In this document: positions 34,412-42,902 of the stretch, one piece after another | Layout of the letters: each line of letters opens with the position of its first letter | Numbering within the stretch: position 1 is the first letter of the stretch | NCBI GenBank assembly: GCA_009693435.1 | Contig: SHXF01000002.1 | Coordinates: 62,001-126,000 of the forward strand | Direction of reading: 5' to 3' | DNA: 64,000 nt | From: Betaproteobacteria bacterium | GTDB taxonomy: Bacteria > Pseudomonadota > Gammaproteobacteria > Burkholderiales > SG8-39 | Notes under the pieces: generated by a model | The model's database searches: none | What the model was told of the DNA's origin: nothing | What the model saw: the letters and a program-made list of their open reading frames with translations, nothing else | Position numbers and translations under genes: made by a program

Positions 34412-35812
34412 TCAGCCTGCCAGTTTCCCCGGGTTCATCAATCCGAGTGGATCCAGCGCGGCTTTGAGGGTGCGCATCACGCCCACCGCACTGCCGTGCT
34501 CCAGGTGCAGTAAATCGATCTTCCCAATGCCTATGCCGTGTTCGCCGGTGCAGGTGCCGCCCATCGCGATGGCGCGTCTTGCCACCGCGTCGTTGAGGCG
34601 GTAGGCCTCGTCCACCTCCGTGCGCACCTCGGGATCGAAGTTGATCCCCAGATGGAAATTGCCGTCGCCGACATGCCCGAGCAGGATTACCGGCAGTCCG
34701 GAGCGCGCGACGTCCAGCTCGGTTTCGGCGATGCAGTCGGCGAGGCGGGAAATCGGCACGCACACGTCGGTGGAAAACACCCTGCAGCCCGGGCGCATCG
34801 CCAGACACGCGAAATAGGCGTTGTGGCGCGCGCTCCACAGGCGGGTGCGCTCCTCGGCGGTCACGGCCCATTCGAATTCGACGCCGCCGTGTTCCGCGGC
34901 AATCGCCTGCACCCGTTCCGCCTGCTCTTTGACCGAGCCTGCGCTGCCGTGAAATTCGAAGAACAGCATGCTCGCTTCGCGAAATGAGGACTTGCTGTAG
35001 GCGTTGATGGCGCGCAGGGTGGCGCTGTCGAGCAGTTCGCAGCGCGCGATCGGTATGCCCAGCTGTATCGTCTCTATCACCGTCTCGACCGCAACCCGCA
35101 CCGAGGGAAAACGGCAGATTGCCGCCGATACCGCTTCGGGCTGGGGGTAGAGCCGCAGCGTCAGTTCGGTGATGATGCCCAGCGTGCCTTCGGAGCCGAC
35201 GAACAGGCGCGTGAGGTCGTAGCCCGCCGCGGACTTGCGCGCGCGCGTGCCAGTGCGTATCACCTCGCCGCCAGCCAGCACCACGGTGAGCGCGAGCACG
35301 TTGTCGCGCATGGTGCCGTAGCGGACGGCGTTGGTCCCCGAGGCGCGGGTCGCGGCCATGCCGCCCAGGGTTGCATCCGCGCCGGGGTCCAGCGGGAAGA
35401 ACAGCCCGGTGTCGCGCAGATGGGAGTTGAGCGCCTTGCGCGTGACGCCGGCCTGCACCGCCACATCGAGATCTTCCGCGTGGACGTCGAGAACCCGGTC
35501 CATCTGCGACAGGTCGATGCAGACGCCGCCATGGATCGCCAGCACCTGCCCCTCGATCGAGGTGCCGACGCCGAACGGAATCATGGCCGTGCGGTGTTCA
35601 TTGCACAGCGCGGCGATGGCGGACACGTCTTCGGTGGAATGCGGAAACACCACCGCATCCGGTGCGATCACCCCGAAATGCGATTCGTCTTTGCCATGAT
35701 GCTCGCGCACTGCGGCAGCGGTGGTGCAGCGCTCGCCGAGCAGGGTCCTGAGTCGAGCAAGCAGCGGTGCGGGAAGGGGTACGCGGGCGGTCGCATTGGC
35801 GGGGTGGTTCAT
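34412..35812 (-). CDS. FAD-binding oxidase, D-lactate dehydrogenase (cytochrome)/GlcD type
   Basis: 466 residues. FAD-binding type 4 domain: IPFGVGTSIEGQVL, VQAGVTRKAL and DPGADATLGGMAATRASGTN. The C-terminal FAD-oxidase domain carries GHVGDGNFHLGINFDPE and GTCTGEHGIGIGK with the conserved histidines. Such membrane-associated flavoproteins oxidise D-2-hydroxy acids (D-lactate, glycolate) and pass electrons to quinone or cytochrome. No glcE/glcF genes follow, which favours a one-subunit Dld-type enzyme. Confidence 0.9.
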   Translation of the reverse strand: MNHPANATARVPLPAPLLARLRTLLGERCTTAAAVREHHGKDESHFGVIAPDAVVFPHSTEDVSAIAALCNEHRTAMIPFGVGTSIEGQVLAIHGGVCIDLSQMDRVLDVHAEDLDVAVQAGVTRKALNSHLRDTGLFFPLDPGADATLGGMAATRASGTNAVRYGTMRDNVLALTVVLAGGEVIRTGTRARKSAAGYDLTRLFVGSEGTLGIITELTLRLYPQPEAVSAAICRFPSVRVAVETVIETIQLGIPIARCELLDSATLRAINAYSKSSFREASMLFFEFHGSAGSVKEQAERVQAIAAEHGGVEFEWAVTAEERTRLWSARHNAYFACLAMRPGCRVFSTDVCVPISRLADCIAETELDVARSGLPVILLGHVGDGNFHLGINFDPEVRTEVDEAYRLNDAVARRAIAMGGTCTGEHGIGIGKIDLLHLEHGSAVGVMRTLKAALDPLGLMNPGKLAG

Positions 35813-35943
35813 GGCGTGATTCTACGTCGTCGCAGGACCATGCCGTGATGTCGCCGTTGACCGGACTCCCGCTTCATCGCGCGAGTGCGATTCAAACCGA
35901 TGCGCCGTTAGCTACCGTATTGACCCAGGACGAGAGGGTAGTC

Positions 35944-36069
35944 ATGACGGAATCGATGAACTTTCTACATCAGTTTGAATCGTCCCCGATAAACGCGGCG
36001 CTCGTGCAGTTCCGCAAGCTGCTGGAGGCGGAAATAAGCGCGGAAGACGCGGTGCGCCAGGCGGCCTGA
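35944..36069 (+). CDS. Possible small protein, 41 residues
   Basis: A short frame from ATG 35944 (MTESMNFLHQFESSPINAAL then a charged helix ending EDAVRQAA), preceded by a purine-rich GAGAGGGT. The composition is compatible with a helical small protein, but there is no recognised family. It sits alone between the divergent FAD-oxidase and the RES toxin gene. It may not be real. Confidence 0.3.
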   Translation: MTESMNFLHQFESSPINAALVQFRKLLEAEISAEDAVRQAA

Positions 36070-36144
36070 GTCGGACCGTTGCGCGCGCCGCCCGCTCGGG
36101 CAGATAGGGGTCGACCGCTCAGTCGCGATCCGCGGACACCCGTG

Positions 36145-36606
36145 TCATTGCAACATGCGCGAATCAAACGCGAACAGGCGTTCGATGGCGTGGCCGATCT
36201 TCGCGGCGTCGGCGTGCGCAGGATTGATCAGGTAATTGAAGCTCTCGGGAACGATCGCGGAGGGCACACGCAATACGGCGCTCTTGCCGCCTTTCGCCCA
36301 GTTATCACCCATCGCCTTCAAGGCGGCCGGCGCCGGATGGCGACGCCAGTTTTTCGGCAGCGCCGGTTGATCCGGCAAATCGGCGATGCGGACTCCGGCA
36401 GGGATATCCGCTGCAACGAGAACCAGTCCGCGGGGAATGCTGCTGCTGTCGACGTGCACCAGGGCTTCCAGCGTGGCAAGCGCGATTGACTCGGACGCGT
36501 ATACGACCGCAACACCGCGGGAATTCCAGCGACCACCGTAGCGTCGCGCGCCTTCTCCATCCAGGCTCGCCGCATGGCGGCGCTCGCCGATGCGCCAGAC
36601 CCGCAT
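36145..36606 (-). CDS. RES-domain toxin (NAD+-degrading type)
   Basis: 153 residues. The RES fold is indicated by MRVWRIGERRHAASLDGEGA, RRYGGRWNSRGVAVVYASES, IALATLEALVH and the C-terminal SFNYLINPAH. The conserved Arg (GGRWN), Tyr (VVYAS) and Glu (TLEALVH) that line the NAD+ pocket in RES toxins are all present. Characterised members deplete NAD+ in the cell. It lies 14 bp downstream of its Xre-family antitoxin gene. Confidence 0.88.
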   Translation of the reverse strand: MRVWRIGERRHAASLDGEGARRYGGRWNSRGVAVVYASESIALATLEALVHVDSSSIPRGLVLVAADIPAGVRIADLPDQPALPKNWRRHPAPAALKAMGDNWAKGGKSAVLRVPSAIVPESFNYLINPAHADAAKIGHAIERLFAFDSRMLQ

Positions 36607-36620
36607 TTCAACTGCTCATT

Positions 36621-37055
36621 TCAACTTATTACGCCGTAGACGATGCGCCCGAGGACATCTCTTACCTCCTGATTGCCGATGTCGGTTTCGATCATCACGA
36701 GCGGTGTCGCTCCTCCCAGTGCACGATTCGGCTGGCGCAGCCAGGCGCGCGCCGCATCGATCCCGCCGAACACCTCCTCGGCCAGCGCGGTCACGCTGGC
36801 AATGCGGTACAGGCGGTTCGATTCCTCCACTTTGAGCCTGGACTCGCCAACGCGGCGTGCGATGGTGCGCTGGGCGATGCCCGCCACCTTGGCCATCTCG
36901 TTCGCGGAAAGATCGAGCGCTCGGGTCAGGGCTGCGAAAGCGCCCACCGGGACGCCGCGCTTGATCATTTCGATGACCTGCGCGGTGCTGCGCAATTCCG
37001 TCCCCAGCACCGCCTTTCCGCCCAGCAGGCGGGTGACGCGCGACAGTTCGTTCAT
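36621..37055 (-). CDS. Xre/MbcA/ParS-family antitoxin of a RES-Xre module
   Basis: 144 residues from ATG 37055 (a TTG at 37091 is an alternative start). The helix-turn-helix portion includes LDLSANEMAKVAGIAQRTIA, and the C-terminal MbcA/ParS/Xre toxin-binding domain reads LYRIASVTALAEEVFGGIDA then ARAWLRQPNRALGGATPLVM. This architecture is typical for antitoxins paired with RES toxins. A dyad-rich operator lies just upstream. Confidence 0.88.
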   Translation of the reverse strand: MNELSRVTRLLGGKAVLGTELRSTAQVIEMIKRGVPVGAFAALTRALDLSANEMAKVAGIAQRTIARRVGESRLKVEESNRLYRIASVTALAEEVFGGIDAARAWLRQPNRALGGATPLVMIETDIGNQEVRDVLGRIVYGVIS

Positions 37056-37085
37056 GGATGGTGCCCCCGGACTGACTCTGTCATC

Positions 37086-37121
37086 TGGCAATAACTATAC
37101 TGCCAAATGGCAAATAACGGC
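37086..37121. promoter_or_regulatory. Candidate autoregulatory operator of the RES-Xre module
   Basis: TGGCAATAAC (37086) and TGGCAAATAAC (37107) are near direct repeats, and TGCCAAATGGCA (37101-37112) is a dyad with TGCCA/TGGCA arms. The block lies about 30-65 bp upstream of the antitoxin ATG, the position expected for Xre autoregulation. Confidence 0.5.
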
Positions 37122-37150
37122 AAGGCCTGAACTTGCCTGAACTTGCCCGC

Positions 37151-37450
37151 TCAGTTGATCAAATTCATCCCCGCCACCTTGATCACCTTCCTCCACTTCG
37201 CGATATCCCCCTTGATCCTGGCGGATAGCTCTGCGGCGGTGCTCGGCGTCGGGTCCATTCCCGCCGCTATGAGACGTTGTCGGGTGTCGGGATCGGACAA
37301 GGCCTTTCCCAGTTCGCCGTGCAACCTGCCCAGAATCGGACCGGGCGTGCCGGCCGGAGCGAACAAGCCGAACCATTGGCGATACTCCAGGTCGGCGAAT
37401 CCCAGTTCGGCCACGGTGGGCGTGTCGGCCGTCGGGGCCTCTCTTGCGCC
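37151..37450 (-). pseudogene. Bug/TctC-type binding protein, C-terminal fragment
   Basis: Reading the minus strand from about 37450, the frame encodes PTADTPTVAELGFADLEY, then QWFGLFAPAGTPGPILGRL and a normal Bug C-terminus ending VIKVAGMNLIN. This is only the last 90-100 residues of a protein that is normally about 320-330. The signal peptide and first two thirds are absent, and upstream sequence belongs to the divergent amidohydrolase region. It is a degenerate remnant of a fifth Bug receptor in this window. Confidence 0.82.
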
Positions 37451-37530
37451 ACCACTCGTTCGTTACCACGCTTGTCCGTGCCTGTGATCGCCACTACCAT
37501 GATGGCCACTATAAACATTTTCACGACTTC

Positions 37531-38826
37531 ATGACCGACACCGGCCCGGTGATGCTGATCCATGACGCGCTTGTCGTCGCGAGCCCCGGCACGGCCGAGC
37601 CGTTTTTCGGCTGGGTAAAACTCCGCGGCACGAGCATAGAGTCACTGGGCGAGGGCGAGCCGCCCGAAGCCGCGGGCGAGAGGCGGATCGATGCGCGCGG
37701 CGGCATCCTGATTCCGGGCCTGGTCAACACCCACGCGCATTCCCATTCCAGCCTCACGCGCGGCAGCGCCGAGGGCATGGCGCTGGAACCCTGGCTGATG
37801 GCGGGCATGCGGGAGCAGACCCGGCTGACCCCGCAGCAGGCGCGCGTGAGCGCCTTTGCCACCTATGGCGAGGCGCTGCTCTCGGGCACGACTGCGGTGA
37901 TGGACATGTGCCTCATGCCCGAGGTGGCGCGCGAGGCCGCCCGTGAAATCGGCATACGCGCCGTGATAGCACCCAGAGTGGCCGATCGCATGAGCCTCGC
38001 GGTGAAGCTCGATCGCGCCGGGGCGATGATTGCGGCGAACCGCTCCGGCGACCGCGTCCAGACTTGCGTCGGGCTGCACGATCTGGAGAGCGCGAGCGAC
38101 GAACTGATCCGCGAAGGGGTCGCGCTGGCAAAGGCATACGGTGTGCGCGTCCATTTGCATTGCGCCGAATCGAAAACCTCGACCGACAAAACGCACAGCC
38201 GCACCGGCCGCTCGCCGGTGGCGCAGCTGGAATACCTGGGCGCCCTGGGCGAGAACACGCATCTCGCCCATTGTGTCTGGCTCGACGAGCGGGACCGCGA
38301 ACTGCTGGCAGCGCGCGGTGCGAGCGTCGCCCATTGTCCGCACTCCAACCTGAAGCTGGGCGCGGGCATTGCGGCGGTCGCCGCGATGCGCAAGGCGGGC
38401 GTGCGCGTGGCGCTCGGCACTGACGGCGCCAGGGCCAACAACCGCCTCGACATGTTCGACGTGATGAAGTTCGCCTCGCTGATCGCCAAGGGCACGGCGC
38501 TGGACCCTTGTGTGCTGCCTGCAAATGAAGTCCTGTCCATGGCGACCGCCGAAGGCGCCGCCGCCATCGGGCTGGATACTGGAGAGATAGCACCCGGGCG
38601 ACCGGCCGACCTGACCCTGGTCGCGGTCGATCGCTTTCACCTTCAGCCGGCGATGCCGGAGACTGTCGTGACCAACCTGGTGCACGCGGCGCGCGGCTCC
38701 GATGTCGAGATGGTCATTGTCGACGGCGTGGTGGTGGTGGACCAGGGCCGGCTGACACTGGTCGACCAGGACGACATCTTTGCCCGCTACGTGGCTGCCG
38801 GACGGGTGCTGATGGCGGGTGATTGA
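37531..38826 (+). CDS. Amidohydrolase, cytosine/MTA-SAH deaminase-like
   Basis: About 431 residues from ATG 37531 (an alternative ATG is at 37552). Subtype III metal site: NTHAHSHSSLTRG (HxH), VHLHCAES (His/Glu), LAHCVW (His) and LGTDGARANN (Asp). The final VVTNLVHAARGSDVEMVIVD and IVDGVVVVDQG complete the composite beta-sandwich domain. Members hydrolyse amino or chloro groups on purines, triazines and related rings (MtaD, SsnA, AtzA/TrzN families). The substrate cannot be chosen from sequence alone. Confidence 0.9.
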   Translation: MTDTGPVMLIHDALVVASPGTAEPFFGWVKLRGTSIESLGEGEPPEAAGERRIDARGGILIPGLVNTHAHSHSSLTRGSAEGMALEPWLMAGMREQTRLTPQQARVSAFATYGEALLSGTTAVMDMCLMPEVAREAAREIGIRAVIAPRVADRMSLAVKLDRAGAMIAANRSGDRVQTCVGLHDLESASDELIREGVALAKAYGVRVHLHCAESKTSTDKTHSRTGRSPVAQLEYLGALGENTHLAHCVWLDERDRELLAARGASVAHCPHSNLKLGAGIAAVAAMRKAGVRVALGTDGARANNRLDMFDVMKFASLIAKGTALDPCVLPANEVLSMATAEGAAAIGLDTGEIAPGRPADLTLVAVDRFHLQPAMPETVVTNLVHAARGSDVEMVIVDGVVVVDQGRLTLVDQDDIFARYVAAGRVLMAGD

Positions 38827-39181
38827 GGCTGGCCGCAGGCGGAGCATTTATACACTTTTAGAAACTCGGCGTGGCTGTAATTGTCCGAGGTAATTGCGCG
38901 AATGCAACGCTCTTGCAGTCCGTGTACTCGGGATCAGTCGCGCTCTTCGTGACATGGATGGGCGTGCTATTCATGGCTGCAATTTCCCATTCAACGTTCG
39001 CTGCGCAAAAGTTACATTGATACATTTCTTGCGCTCTTGGCAGGTCACTGCCACCGGCCAAATGCCCGGAGAACCGCGCCCACATTGGTTCTTCGGCCTG
39101 GGGGCGAATGAAAATGTTGCACTTGACTCTATCTGTTGGATATACAATTAAAAACGTATATCTATAGCGGCGGGAGTAAAC
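38827..39181. other. Intergenic region upstream of vapBC2
   Basis: About 355 bp with no supported gene. The right part is distinctly AT-rich (39115-39165), unlike its surroundings, and contains the candidate vapB operator. A minus-strand open frame crosses it but has no ribosome site or recognisable domain. Confidence 0.5.
39139..39162. promoter_or_regulatory. Candidate VapB operator
   Basis: The perfect inverted repeat GATATAC (39139-39145) / GTATATC (39156-39162) is separated by 10 AT-rich bases and lies 20 bp upstream of the vapB ATG at 39182. AbrB-type antitoxins usually bind such dyads in their own promoter. Confidence 0.5.
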
Positions 39182-39415
39182 ATGCAAGTATCCAAATGGG
39201 GTAATAGTCTGGCCGTTCGACTGCCGGCATCGGTTACCGAGGCGCTTGGCCTCAAGGAAGGCGATGACATCGAAATTCAGGTGGCCGGCCAAGGTGCATT
39301 TGAGATCGTCAAGAAACCCGGCGCGAGAGAACTGCTGGCGCGATTGAGAAAGTACCGGGGCCGTCTGCCCGCGGACTTCCGCTTCGACCGGCTGGAAGCG
39401 AACCTGCGTGGCTGA
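39182..39415 (+). CDS. vapB: AbrB/MazE-type antitoxin (VapB)
   Basis: 77 residues: MQVSKWGNSLAVRLPASVTE then LGLKEGDDIEIQVAGQGAFE, the canonical MazE/AbrB swapped-hairpin domain, followed by a short toxin-binding tail. The ATG follows GCGGGAG. It overlaps the PIN toxin gene by 8 bp. Confidence 0.9.
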   Translation: MQVSKWGNSLAVRLPASVTEALGLKEGDDIEIQVAGQGAFEIVKKPGARELLARLRKYRGRLPADFRFDRLEANLRG

Positions 39416-39806
39416 ACGGTTTTTCGACACCAAAGTTTTGCTGTATCTGCTTTCGGCCGATGCGGCCAAGGCCGATCGGGTTGAAGAAACCCTTGCTACG
39501 GGCGCGACCATCAGCGTTCAAGTGCTCAATGAATTTGCTTCCGTGGCGATGCGCAAGCTCGGCATGCAGGCGGCTGAAGTCCGCGATGCGCTCGAACCCA
39601 TTATCGCCGTGTGCCAAGTAGTGCCGCTGACCGTTGCGATTCACCAAAGCGGGTTGCAGCTTGCCGAGCGCTACCGGTTCTCGTTCTATGACGCGCTCAT
39701 CGTTGCCGCGGCAATCGATTCCGGGTGCACCACGCTGGTTACCGAAGACCTGCAGAACGGCCAGGTGATAGCCGACACTCTCACCATCCGGAACCCTTTC
39801 GGATAG
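39408..39806 (+). CDS. vapC: PIN-domain toxin (VapC)
   Basis: 132 residues from GTG 39408 inside the antitoxin end. PIN residues are FFDTKVLLYLLS (Asp), VLNEFASVAMRKL (Glu), SFYDALIVAAAI (Asp) and TLVTEDLQNGQVI. It forms a MazE-like/PIN module with the upstream gene. Expected to act as an RNase. Confidence 0.89.
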   Translation: MAERFFDTKVLLYLLSADAAKADRVEETLATGATISVQVLNEFASVAMRKLGMQAAEVRDALEPIIAVCQVVPLTVAIHQSGLQLAERYRFSFYDALIVAAAIDSGCTTLVTEDLQNGQVIADTLTIRNPFG

Positions 39807-40231
39807 GAATGTCGGAAAACCAGGGACGGGTTCAATGCGACATTCAATTCACCCCGAAAACGCTCTCCTGAAACGCCATGTGGAGCAGGTTGCACAACCT
39901 GCCGATGCGTGAAGTAGCCGGTGCTGCGCTCGCCGCTGGGACATCGCGCTAAAACAGCTCGATGTCCCGGATATAGGAAATTCAAACCACCTCTTCCCCA
40001 TGCGCGGCTATATCGCTATCGCCACCGGCGCCACCACCCATGCCACCACAGACCAACGGCCCAACTTGATCATGAGAGCCTCCGTTTCGTACCGGAAACG
40101 GGGAGACCACAACAGCCAGACGGAAAGCTGCAACGTCCCAATACGTCGCCTCTTTCAAAATGGCCGCGCGGGTGTTTCGTTTTGATGGGTCCGGTGCTAT
40201 ACTGAAATCTGATTATCTGATTCACACCATC
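39807..40231. other. Intergenic region with two dyads, no supported gene
   Basis: Contains a perfect 18-bp palindrome-like hairpin GCAGGTTG-CA-CAACCTGC (39885-39902) and a stem GGGACATCG / CGATGTCCC (39938-39946 and 39960-39968, 13-base loop). Neither has a T-run. They may be transcription or processing signals between the two TA modules. Confidence 0.5.
40195..40203 (+). promoter_or_regulatory. Candidate extended -10 promoter of the Phd-VapC module
   Basis: TGCTATACT fits the TG-N-TATAAT extended -10 pattern, 29 bp before the antitoxin ATG. The repeated TCTGATT just downstream (40208-40222) could be an operator. No good -35 is visible. Confidence 0.45.
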
Positions 40232-40510
40232 ATGCGCGACAAAACCATTTCCGCTACCGAGGCGGCCCGCGGATTCTCCGAAGTCCTCAATCAGGTGCAG
40301 TACCGCGATGTGTCCTTCGCTATCGAACGTGGCAACAAGGTCGTGGCACGCCTGGTTCCTCCCGCCGTCCCCGTGGGAATGCCCATCGCCGAACTCAAGG
40401 AACTGCTGGCCAGCCTGCCACACCTGAGCGACTCCGAAGCCAAGACGTGGCGCGCGGAAATCAAGGCGCAACGCCGGGCGGCCAAGCCGCAAGCGCGTAA
40501 TTGGGCCTGA
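40232..40510 (+). CDS. Phd/YefM-type antitoxin
   Basis: 92 residues from ATG 40232. N-terminal fold MRDKTISATEAARGFSEVLN then YRDVSFAIERGNKVVARLVP is the standard Phd/YefM DNA-binding domain; the C-terminal half is charged and likely disordered until toxin binds. An in-frame ATG at 40160 would add an unrelated extension over the promoter. It overlaps the toxin gene by 10 bp. Confidence 0.88.
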   Translation: MRDKTISATEAARGFSEVLNQVQYRDVSFAIERGNKVVARLVPPAVPVGMPIAELKELLASLPHLSDSEAKTWRAEIKAQRRAAKPQARNWA

Positions 40511-40899
40511 TCCTCGACACCGATGTTCTGATTCGCGGGGAAAAATCAGGCTCGGACATCGATTTCAACCGCTGGGCAGAGCACGGTGACGCCTACATTT
40601 GCGCCATCACCTGCTCCGAACTACTGGTGGGCGTGCATCGCGCCAATACCCCGACGCGCAGGGCGCGCCGCTTGGCCTACGTCGAAGCGCTGTTGGCGCG
40701 GCTACCCGTACTGGTGTTTGACGCCACCGTGGCGCGTACGCACGCGCAATTGCATTCGAACTTGCCACGCCATGTCACCCTGGGCGCGCACGACCTGATC
40801 ATAGGCGCGACGGCACTCGCCCACGGATTTTCGCTACTTACCGCCAACGTCGCGGATTTCAATCGCATGCCCGGTGTGAACGTAGTGCCGTTTGCTTAA
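40501..40899 (+). CDS. PIN-domain toxin (VapC-like)
   Basis: 132 residues from TTG 40501. PIN residues: LILDTDVLIRGE (Asp), CSELLVGVHRA (Glu), LGAHDLIIGATAL (Asp), LLTANVADFNRM (Asn/Asp). Pairing of a Phd-type antitoxin with a PIN toxin is common. This is the third PIN toxin in 7 kb, and the three are only distantly similar to each other, so they appear independently acquired. Confidence 0.88.
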   Translation: MGLILDTDVLIRGEKSGSDIDFNRWAEHGDAYICAITCSELLVGVHRANTPTRRARRLAYVEALLARLPVLVFDATVARTHAQLHSNLPRHVTLGAHDLIIGATALAHGFSLLTANVADFNRMPGVNVVPFA

Positions 40900-41080
40900 G
40901 CGGCACGATCTGTAGATCAATTTACTGATAAGTATCACTCTCATGAGTACCGAATTGTGCCTCACCCAGTCAGTCGGAATAGCTTCATTTAAGCGCCATT
41001 CTCCTTAATGGTTGTGCGGGGTTGTGCGCGGAAAACCCGTTGTAGTGGCGCCGGCCGGGCGGTTTCGCGGCGCATCTTGC

Positions 41081-42094
41081 TCAGAGGCTGGTGCGCACCC
41101 GCCACAACTCCGGAAACAGCACCACGTCGAGCATGCCCTTGAGGTAGCCGACGCCCGAGGTGCCGCCGGTGCCGCGTTTGAAGCCAATCACGCGCTCGAC
41201 GGTGGTGACATGGCGGAAGCGCCACTGGCGAAAGGCGTCTTCGACGTCGATGAATTCCTCGCCGAGTTCGTACAGGTCCCAGTGGTGCTCGGGGTCCGCA
41301 TAGACTTTCGCCCAGGCGCGCTCGGCGGACTCATTTGCGATGTAGGGCGTGCTCCAGTCGCGCTCGATGCAGCACGCATCGAGCGCAAAGCCGCGGCGCG
41401 CAAGTAGCCGCAGCGCCTCGTCGTAGAGCGACGGCGCATTCAGCATCGCCATTACCGGCGCGTAGATGTCGGCCCGGTGTTTGTGCGGTTCGGTCATCAC
41501 CCGGTTCTTGTTGCCGAGCATGAATTCGATCATCCGGTACTGGTAGGACTGGAAGCCCGAGGAACGGCCCAGTGACGGGCGAAAGCGCGAATATTCCGAA
41601 GGCGTGAGCGTGGCAAGCACGTCCCAGGCCTGGATCAGTTGCGCCATGATGCGCGAGACCCGGGCAAGCATCTTGAAGCAGGAGGACAGATCGTCCGCCT
41701 TCACCCGCTCGCGTGCCGCGCCCAGTTCGTGCAGCATCAGCCGCATCCAGATCTCGGTCGCCTGGTGCTGGACAATGAACAGCATCTCGTTGTGGTCGCC
41801 CGATAGCGGCTTTTGCGCGCCGAGGATCTTGTCGAGCTGCAGATAATCGCCGTAGCTCATGTCCCCGGAGAAGTCGAGATGCGCGCCCTCAGGCGCGCTC
41901 GTAGCGGGGTCGCCCTCAGGCGCGCTCGTAACCGGGTCGCCCGCGGGCGCGCTCGTAGCAGGGTCGCCCTCAGGCGCGCTCGTAGCAGGGTCGCCCTCAG
42001 GCGCGCTCGTAACGGGGTCGCCCTCGGGCGCGCTCGTAACGGGGACGCCCTCGGGCGCGCCTGGCGTCGCGTCGGAGGGTTCGGGCTTGCTCAT
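41081..42094 (-). CDS. kynA: Tryptophan 2,3-dioxygenase with a repeat-rich N-terminal extension
   Basis: 337 residues from ATG 42094. The catalytic protein begins near residue 70 ([20 protein letters not shown]) and includes [17 protein letters not shown], the heme-ligand His in [15 protein letters not shown] and the substrate loop [11 protein letters not shown]. Without its first 65 or so residues it matches the usual bacterial length of about 270-280. The extension is made of seven 9-residue units ([13 protein letters not shown]). The enzyme opens the tryptophan indole ring to N-formylkynurenine. Its closeness to the 2-aminobenzoyl-CoA-type operon suggests tryptophan-to-anthranilate catabolism; kynBU genes are not in the window. 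Confidence 0.92.
   Translation of the reverse strand: MSKPEPSDATPGAPEGVPVTSAPEGDPVTSAPEGDPATSAPEGDPATSAPAGDPVTSAPEGDPATSAPEGAHLDFSGDMSYGDYLQLDKILGAQKPLSGDHNEMLFIVQHQATEIWMRLMLHELGAARERVKADDLSSCFKMLARVSRIMAQLIQAWDVLATLTPSEYSRFRPSLGRSSGFQSYQYRMIEFMLGNKNRVMTEPHKHRADIYAPVMAMLNAPSLYDEALRLLARRGFALDACCIERDWSTPYIANESAERAWAKVYADPEHHWDLYELGEEFIDVEDAFRQWRFRHVTTVERVIGFKRGTGGTSGVGYLKGMLDVVLFPELWRVRTSL
41884..42064. repeat. 27-bp in-frame minisatellite in kynA
   Basis: A 27-bp unit (GCGCGCTCGTAGCGGGGTCG followed by CCCTCAG) is repeated about 6-7 times with a few substitutions, encoding 9-residue units rich in Ala, Pro, Gly, Asp and Ser on the minus strand. Confidence 0.85.
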
Positions 42095-42215
42095 GGCTTG
42101 ATCCTTTTCGCGATGCGTGTTTGCCGGGGTGCCAATTCGGGCAGGGTCATGCAAGTCGCGTTGCGGGACTATGCGTCAATTCCACCTGTCAGCGCCTGAG
42201 CCGCACCCGCGCTCC

Positions 42216-42437
42216 TCAGGTCTCGAAATCCGGGCGTGGCAGCCCGCATTGGCGAATGATGGAGAGCAGCGTCCCGATTTTGAGTTCGTCATGGTCGGGT
42301 ACCGGAACAGTAGTCGTGCCGGCTGCAGTGCGCCGCTGCATTACCACGTGGCTGCCGCGCCGCCTCACTTCCTCGAATCCGTGTCGCGCGAGTATCCTGC
42401 AGACTTCCTTGCCGGAAAGGACGGCAAGCTTACCCAT
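42216..42437 (-). CDS. hicA: HicA-family mRNA interferase toxin
   Basis: 73 residues. MGKLAVLSGKEVCRILARHG, then GFEEVRRRGSHVVMQRR with the catalytic His in GSH, and PVPDHDELKIGTLLSIIRQ are diagnostic of YcfA/HicA dsRBD-like toxins. The start overlaps the upstream HicB stop by 8 bp. It would cleave mRNA when unopposed. Confidence 0.9.
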   Translation of the reverse strand: MGKLAVLSGKEVCRILARHGFEEVRRRGSHVVMQRRTAAGTTTVPVPDHDELKIGTLLSIIRQCGLPRPDFET

Positions 42438-42654
42438 GCACAGCGTCGAAACGAGTCACGTAGACTTCGCTGCGCTCTCGCCGCGCGATTTCCTGCGGAT
42501 CGGCGCATTCGAGAAACAGCTCGACTGCTTCTTTGAGGTTCGCAGTCGCCTTCTCGATACTTGCGCCCTGGCTGGCGACGTCAAGTTCCGGGCAGAGCGC
42601 GACATACACATCGCCTTCTTTCTCCACGATCGCGGTATAACTATGCGTTGCCAT
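42430..42654 (-). CDS. hicB: HicB-family antitoxin
   Basis: 74 residues from ATG 42654. The sequence YTAIVEKEGDVYVALCPELD and VASQGASIEKATANLKEAVE is the partially degraded RNase-H-like HicB fold. It is of the short type without an obvious C-terminal helix-turn-helix. The order hicB-hicA, antitoxin first, occurs in many HicAB loci. Confidence 0.89.
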   Translation of the reverse strand: MATHSYTAIVEKEGDVYVALCPELDVASQGASIEKATANLKEAVELFLECADPQEIARRERSEVYVTRFDAVHG

Positions 42655-42902
42655 GATGACCTTTCCTGAGATTGAACGGGGCCGGCATTGGTCCGATCTT
42701 GCGGCGGGACGCTTGCTCAAGGCACGGCAGGCCGTCACGTTGTAGGCGAATTTTCATTGAGTTCACCTGCAGTACCCCCCGCAGTACACCACACCCCGCC
42801 GGATCTTGTCTCCTATCGCCGTCACCTGCGGACAGACCGGGCTTTTCTTGCCGATATTCCGCTATTTGTCGAAAACACCAGGCAAAGAGTCCGGCGGGAA
42901 AT

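Noticed and set aside
38858..39511. 217-residue minus-strand open frame across the vapBC2 promoter
   Set aside because: Overlaps the antitoxin and toxin genes in antisense, lacks a ribosome site and a known domain.
39885..39968. Rho-independent terminators between the two TA modules
   Set aside because: Two good stems are present but neither is followed by a T-run, so they are listed only as dyads.
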